DNA of 64,000 nucleotides from Alphaproteobacteria bacterium (GTDB lineage Bacteria; Pseudomonadota; Alphaproteobacteria; Thalassobaculales; Thalassobaculaceae), in the NCBI GenBank assembly GCA_024742275.1, contig JANSYS010000008.1:1-64000 (forward strand), given 5' to 3'. The translations under genes were made by a program, and so were the position numbers. The notes under the pieces are model-generated. The model ran no database searches. It worked only from the letters and a program-made list of their open reading frames with translations, and was not told where the DNA came from. Shown piece by piece: positions 59,948 through 64,000 of the stretch; the first letter of the stretch is position 1; each line of letters starts with the position of its first letter.

Positions 59948-61903
59948 TCAGCCTCGCGCCGCGGTCAGCAGTTCACCGAGCTTCGCCGCAGCCCTACGGC
60001 CCGCCTCCGGGCCATCGAAAGCCTCATCCCGGTCGAAGACAGGGTAGACATTGGGAAAGAAGAAATCGCGCTCGTTGGATATATAGAGGAACGCCTGGGC
60101 CAACCGCACCGTCGGCGTGCCGACGGCGCCGGCAAAGGCGCAGTTGGCTGTTCGTGCCGCGACGACCACGTCCAGCGCCTGCATCAACGCGGTCAGTCCC
60201 TCCAGGTCATCCCAAATGTCCAAGTCAGGCGGGGATACGATGTCGATCCCCGTTTCCCGCTTCACCAATGCCAGGTCCTCGGCGTTGTTGCCGACCATCA
60301 AGTTGATGAACTTGCACCCGGGCGTGGCGAAGATCGGAAGCAGATCCTCCATTGTGCAGTGGATGCGTGCGCGGAACTTGGTCCACTGCGCCGTGCGCCA
60401 GACAACACCGATCTTGGATCCATCGCCTAGATCCGAAAGCCACTTGCGCCAACGCGCAACGCGCCCGGGATCGGTTTTCAGATACCCAACCTGCTGCAAG
60501 GGGCGGGCGCGGTCGCTGCCAAGCAGGCGCGGTAGACTGCCTGAGAAAACGAAGTGGCGGATGCCATACGTGGCGATAGCTTCTCGATAGTCAAAGAACT
60601 GTCCGAGGCCGTCACCGGCCACAAACTGCCGTGGGATGACCGTTGCTTGCGGAAACGTTCGGGCGACCAGAGTCACTAGACGCTTGTCCACTTCGACGAC
60701 CAGCGGCTGGCTGATCCGGTCGACCACCTCCGTCAGGCAGGACAGGAAAGTGATCTCGTCCCCTACACCTTGTTCGGAAGCTATTAGAATAGGTCCGACC
60801 TCCGTTCCAGGGCCCAACCAGGGTTCCGGCAGGTTCAATCGAGGTCGATGAACGTCGCGCCGGATCCTGGCTTCATGCAGCCCCCAGGCGGTCTTCGCGT
60901 CGCCGACGCGGAACTCAAGCTCGGCCATAGTATACATCGCGTCCGGGTTTCCCGGCGCCAAGATCAGGACCCGGCGGGACAGATCGCGGCTCTCGACGAG
61001 CCGGTGCAGATTGATCGCGGCCGCCGCCAGATTCTGCAAGCCCATGTGCGACCCCGGATCGAGCAACAACGACCGGCGCGCCGCTTCGTATGCGTCCGAA
61101 ATCCGACCATCGCGATAGGTCTCGGCGCAGAGGTTCAGCCAGCCACGGGCGTCAAGAGGCCGCAGACATACCGCGGCCTTGGCCCAGGCGATATCGCGAT
61201 CGGTCGACCATCGTGCATCGTGAGATGTGGCCAGCGAGGCGTAGAGTTCATAGGCTTGAGGGGCCAACGCGATCGCCGCCATAACCACGCGCCGTGCTCT
61301 GTCCAAATGACCGAGGTCCACGTTGGCCCTAGCCAGATTCAAGGCGACCTCGGAATTGCCGGGGCTACGGCGCCAGGCGATCTTTAGAAAAGGAATCGCA
61401 TCCTCCGCCCTGCCGGCACGTCGCAGCAGTACCCCTTGACGCAGAACAGCGTCCGGCGAGTCCGGCATGACCAGGAATGCCCGACGGTTCAAGGCCAGTC
61501 CGGCATCCGTCTCGTCTCTATCGCCGAATATCGCCGCCAGATTGACCATGGCTTCGGCCTTGCCCGGCTCCAGAAGAACCGCGCGCCGGAACGACTGCGC
61601 CGCCAACGGATCGTTCTTCAGGCCCCGGTCGATGGCGCCGAGATGGTTCCATGCCGGTCCGTGTAGCGGTCGATGCTGGAGCGAAGCGGTCACATAGGGT
61701 CTGCCGGCTTGCGGCGCACCCAACTGAAACAAGGCCGTCCCGTACAGATCTAGGACATCCGCGTGGGCGGGAAGATATTTGAGAAGCTCTTCGTAGGCCT
61801 GCGCCGCGACGAGAACGTTGCCGGCAGCATGGGCCTCGACAGCATGATGGAATAGAGAAACGAGCTCCGCCTTCCGATCGGCGGAAATGGTTCGCCCGGT
61901 CAT
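59948..61903 (-). CDS. TPR-glycosyltransferase-like protein B (FlmG-like)
   Basis: The protein has 651 residues. Residues 1-340 contain clear TPR units (AAQAYEELLKYLPAHADVLD, LAAQSFRRAVLLEPGKAEAM). The GT part has ASEQGVGDEITFLSC at about 375-389, KIGVVWRTAQWTKFRARIHC near 497 and LDVVVAARTANCAFAGAVG near 577. No membrane segment or signal peptide is visible, so it should act in the cytoplasm, as FlmG does. It is located 13 bases after the second flaF, in a flbT-flaF-B-A operon, which ties it to flagellin production. Sugar donor and acceptor are unknown. Confidence 0.75.
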   Translation of the reverse strand: MTGRTISADRKAELVSLFHHAVEAHAAGNVLVAAQAYEELLKYLPAHADVLDLYGTALFQLGAPQAGRPYVTASLQHRPLHGPAWNHLGAIDRGLKNDPLAAQSFRRAVLLEPGKAEAMVNLAAIFGDRDETDAGLALNRRAFLVMPDSPDAVLRQGVLLRRAGRAEDAIPFLKIAWRRSPGNSEVALNLARANVDLGHLDRARRVVMAAIALAPQAYELYASLATSHDARWSTDRDIAWAKAAVCLRPLDARGWLNLCAETYRDGRISDAYEAARRSLLLDPGSHMGLQNLAAAAINLHRLVESRDLSRRVLILAPGNPDAMYTMAELEFRVGDAKTAWGLHEARIRRDVHRPRLNLPEPWLGPGTEVGPILIASEQGVGDEITFLSCLTEVVDRISQPLVVEVDKRLVTLVARTFPQATVIPRQFVAGDGLGQFFDYREAIATYGIRHFVFSGSLPRLLGSDRARPLQQVGYLKTDPGRVARWRKWLSDLGDGSKIGVVWRTAQWTKFRARIHCTMEDLLPIFATPGCKFINLMVGNNAEDLALVKRETGIDIVSPPDLDIWDDLEGLTALMQALDVVVAARTANCAFAGAVGTPTVRLAQAFLYISNERDFFFPNVYPVFDRDEAFDGPEAGRRAAAKLGELLTAARG

Positions 61904-61916
61904 CGACCGGATCCGA

Positions 61917-62372
61917 TCAGAACGAGTCGAGTGAAGCCGACAGGCCGGGATTCGGAGCAGCAGAAACCTGGTTGCCCGACGCTTGTTCGTCCTGATCGGC
62001 CCGGCCCGGATTTAGGCCACGCATGATGGCTTTGTTCACGGAGATCAGGGCTTCGATATCGCCCTCACCCGACTGCACGAGCCCGGTCTCTCGCGATACC
62101 CAAATTCCGAGACTTACGATGGCCGCACGTAGTTCACGCGGCAGCATGTTTCCCTCGGTGCCGACGTCCTCGACGAACGTATCCCAAACCTGATTGTTCC
62201 AGTTCAGCGCATCCATGACCTCAGCCATCACAGTCGGCTTGCCACGCGACTCGCCGATCTGCTCCTGTGCCTTGATCAACGCCGCTGTAACCTGCCCGAG
62301 CAGACGATACTCAACGTCGCGCGGCGTCGCGGTGCTCTTGATCGTTCGATTGTAGGCATCGTAGCTGGACAT
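61917..62372 (-). CDS. flaF: Flagellar biosynthesis regulator FlaF, copy 2
   Basis: The protein has 151 residues from the ATG at 62372. SYDAYNRTIKSTATPRDVEY and RLLGQVTAALIKAQEQIGES align with FlaF copy 1 (shared EYRLL-QVT-L-KA), and AALISVNKAIMRGLNPGR-like sequence (ISVNKAIMRGLNPG) matches its end. It has an extra 25-residue Gln/Ser/Asn-rich C-terminal tail. It follows flbT by 18 bases. Confidence 0.88.
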   Translation of the reverse strand: MSSYDAYNRTIKSTATPRDVEYRLLGQVTAALIKAQEQIGESRGKPTVMAEVMDALNWNNQVWDTFVEDVGTEGNMLPRELRAAIVSLGIWVSRETGLVQSGEGDIEALISVNKAIMRGLNPGRADQDEQASGNQVSAAPNPGLSASLDSF

Positions 62373-62390
62373 TCGGACTTCACCGTCCAA

Positions 62391-62828
62391 TCAGGGCGTT
62401 TCCAGAGCGATACTTGGCTTCTCGGCCGTCTCACCGCGACCGAACGCAAGCACCTGCTCTTCATAAGCGATTAATGCTTTACAAGTCTTTAATGCCCTGT
62501 AGTAGCGCGCTGCGTTGACATCCTGAACGATGTGCAACAGCGTCCGCCGCACCTCGTTGAAAGTCGTAGCCTCCATGAATTCCTCGATCAGTCTCATGAA
62601 GGTCGGGTAGTAGTCCTTGCGTCCTTCATCATCGAGGTACATCAGGAGGATAGAGAAATAGATACGCTTAGCGGGCGTATCCGCCTCCGTCTCCTGCATG
62701 ATGTCCTTGCCCAGCAGGATCGTCGCCTCATTCTGCAACACGAGCGACGCACCCTTGTTGCCGGCGACCATGACGGCGCCGTTGACGACGAATTTCTCTC
62801 CAGGCTTGATGTTGACCTTTAGCGGCAT
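62391..62828 (-). CDS. flbT: Flagellin translation regulator FlbT
   Basis: The protein has 145 residues. MPLKVNIKPGEKFVVNGAVM, the RIYFSILLMYLDDEGRKDYY segment and VRRTLLHIVQDVNAARYYRA match FlbT. In Caulobacter FlbT binds the flagellin mRNA leader and limits its translation until the hook is finished. It is first in flbT-flaF-TPR/GT-TPR/GT. The upstream spacer of 176 bases is shared with the divergent TPR gene. Confidence 0.94.
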   Translation of the reverse strand: MPLKVNIKPGEKFVVNGAVMVAGNKGASLVLQNEATILLGKDIMQETEADTPAKRIYFSILLMYLDDEGRKDYYPTFMRLIEEFMEATTFNEVRRTLLHIVQDVNAARYYRALKTCKALIAYEEQVLAFGRGETAEKPSIALETP

Positions 62829-63004
62829 GTGGTAAATGTCGCATTCATTTTCCGACTGTCAAGCGAAGCTGGGCTAACACGAATGATTTGTCGGTGGCAT
62901 CGAAGCGCCCATGCGGGTTTCCGCTCTCGCATGTTCATGCCCGGAACGGCGGGTTCGGAACGGCGGGATGCACTTCTCGTTCATCCGATTCGCTTGTTCT
63001 GAGT

Positions 63005-64000
63005 ATGCCTGACCTGCTGTCCGACGCGTTGAATGCCGGCTTGCGCGCTCACAGAGCGGGCCAAATCGAACAGGCGCTGGCGACGTACGATGCCGTGCTG
63101 GCGATCGAACCAAACCATGGGACGGCGCGTCACTTACGTGGTTTCGCACTACTGCAACTCGGCAGCCTCGAAAAGGCCGCGCTCGACTTACGGGCAGCAG
63201 TGCGCCTGACCCCGTCCAACGCGAACGCATGGGGTCATCTAGCCGTTTGTCTTTCCCGGATGGACGAGAGCGCCATATCCACGGCCCGCCGGGCCCTGTT
63301 GCTGAACCCCGCATCCGCAGAACCTCTGGATGTCATCTGCCGCGCGCCAGAGGCAGGCCCGAAAAGTGTCTCTCAGCTCCTTCAGATATCTCCGGGAGAG
63401 CCTACAGTCTGGAGCAGGGCTGGAGTGAATCTAGCCCGGTCCGATCCGGACGCGGCCCGACGGGCTCTTCAGCGATGCTTGATGCTCGCACCCGGCGAAG
63501 CCCCGTCCCTGCTCGACTTAGCCGATCTGGAGCGCCAACGCAAAGCGCCCGCCACCGCTCACAGGCTGGCGTCATGGAGCTTGATCCTGCGGCCGATGGA
63601 ACCGCGGTCGCTCGCCGAACGGGCAGCGGCATCGGTTGAGTTGGATGCTATCGACGACGCGCTGGCGGAGACGGCGATGGCCCTTGTGCGCGACCCGGCA
63701 CACGTGAGGGCATGGGGGAATCGCGGCGAAGCCTTCTATAGACTGGCGGACTACGAGGCGGCCAAGGACTGCGGAAAGCGCGCGCTCATGCTCGCGGGAA
63801 ACGATCCGGACGTCCGCGCCAACCTGGGCGCCTATAGACTTGCAGCCGGCGATCTTTCTGCCGGTTGGCGCCTCTTCCGCAACCGGCCCGCCCGCCGACA
63901 AATACGGCGCGCGGATCTGCCTAGATGGACAGGCGAATCCGGCGTCCGCCTCTTGGTGCTGGCGGAACAGGGCCTGGGCGACGAGTTGCTGTTCTCGTCT
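63005..64000 (+). CDS. TPR-glycosyltransferase-like protein C (FlmG-like), partial
   Basis: The frame is open from the ATG at 63005 to the window end: 332 codons, truncated by the window edge. TPR-like helices fill residues 1-300 (ALATYDAVLAIEPNHGTARH, ANAWGHLAVCLSRMDESAIS). The last residues read LLVLAEQGLGDELLFSS (EQG at 321), the same EQGxGDE junction as proteins A and B, so a GT half should follow outside the window. It diverges from flbT. No clear ribosome binding site is visible. Confidence 0.78.
   Translation, partial: MPDLLSDALNAGLRAHRAGQIEQALATYDAVLAIEPNHGTARHLRGFALLQLGSLEKAALDLRAAVRLTPSNANAWGHLAVCLSRMDESAISTARRALLLNPASAEPLDVICRAPEAGPKSVSQLLQISPGEPTVWSRAGVNLARSDPDAARRALQRCLMLAPGEAPSLLDLADLERQRKAPATAHRLASWSLILRPMEPRSLAERAAASVELDAIDDALAETAMALVRDPAHVRAWGNRGEAFYRLADYEAAKDCGKRALMLAGNDPDVRANLGAYRLAAGDLSAGWRLFRNRPARRQIRRADLPRWTGESGVRLLVLAEQGLGDELLFSS

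Overview
The window is chromosomal DNA from a flagellated alphaproteobacterium, probably of the Rhodospirillales type. The evidence is high GC by eye, the alphaproteobacterial flagellar regulators FliX, FlbT and FlaF, a CckA-type hybrid kinase, a one-cysteine DksA, DUF1489 and DUF6468 proteins, and a short flagellin of 275 residues. No rRNA, tRNA, CRISPR array, prophage or insertion sequence was found. Placement below class level is inference.

Left part (about 0.4-27.8 kb): metabolism and housekeeping. A lipoprotein and a DUF1489 gene are followed by a dispersed leucine/isovalerate degradation set: methylcrotonyl-CoA carboxylase alpha (2833-4884) and beta (6893-8500), a LiuC-like methylglutaconyl-CoA hydratase (5968-6777), and isovaleryl-CoA dehydrogenase behind a MerR-type LiuR regulator (14437-16237). 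In between lie an SLC13 transporter, a dimethylargininase, a DsbA-fold isomerase, an SDR, a DUF1989 protein, a RidA protein, 3-methyladenine glycosylase I, a Tat-exported multicopper oxidase and a HIT protein. A near-perfect palindrome (16257-16274) separates liuR from a divergent hydantoinase B/A pair. Next come a repeat-rich spacer (20117-20553), a MoxR/VWA/NlpC operon, alaS and recA. recA has a near-consensus alphaproteobacterial SOS box.

Right part (about 28-64 kb): a large flagellar regulon. Block 1 (minus) is flgB-flgC-fliE-fliQ-fliR-flhB-cckA. Block 2 (plus) is an FlhB C-terminal homologue, an unknown ORF, fliO and fliP. Block 3 (minus) is fliL-fliM, DUF6468, MotE-like, cheY, cheZ, two MotB-like proteins and a 1220-residue exported TPR protein. 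Block 4 (plus) is flgF-flgG-flgA-flgH, then dksA and fliX (minus) and flgI-flgJ-flgN (plus). Block 5 (minus) is flagellin, flaF, flgK, flgL, a FlaG-like gene and a TPR gene. Block 6 is flbT, a second flaF and two large TPR-glycosyltransferase-like genes (minus), with a third such gene divergent and running off the window end.

Sigma-54-like -24/-12 sites can be read in front of most of these blocks. This matches the RpoN/FlbD/FliX class hierarchy known in Caulobacter. The most interesting material is the trio of TPR-glycosyltransferase-like proteins (resembling Caulobacter FlmG) beside flagellin, FlbT and FlaF, and the motor-side module of two MotB-like proteins (one lacking the ion-carrying Asp) coupled to a giant periplasmic TPR protein.
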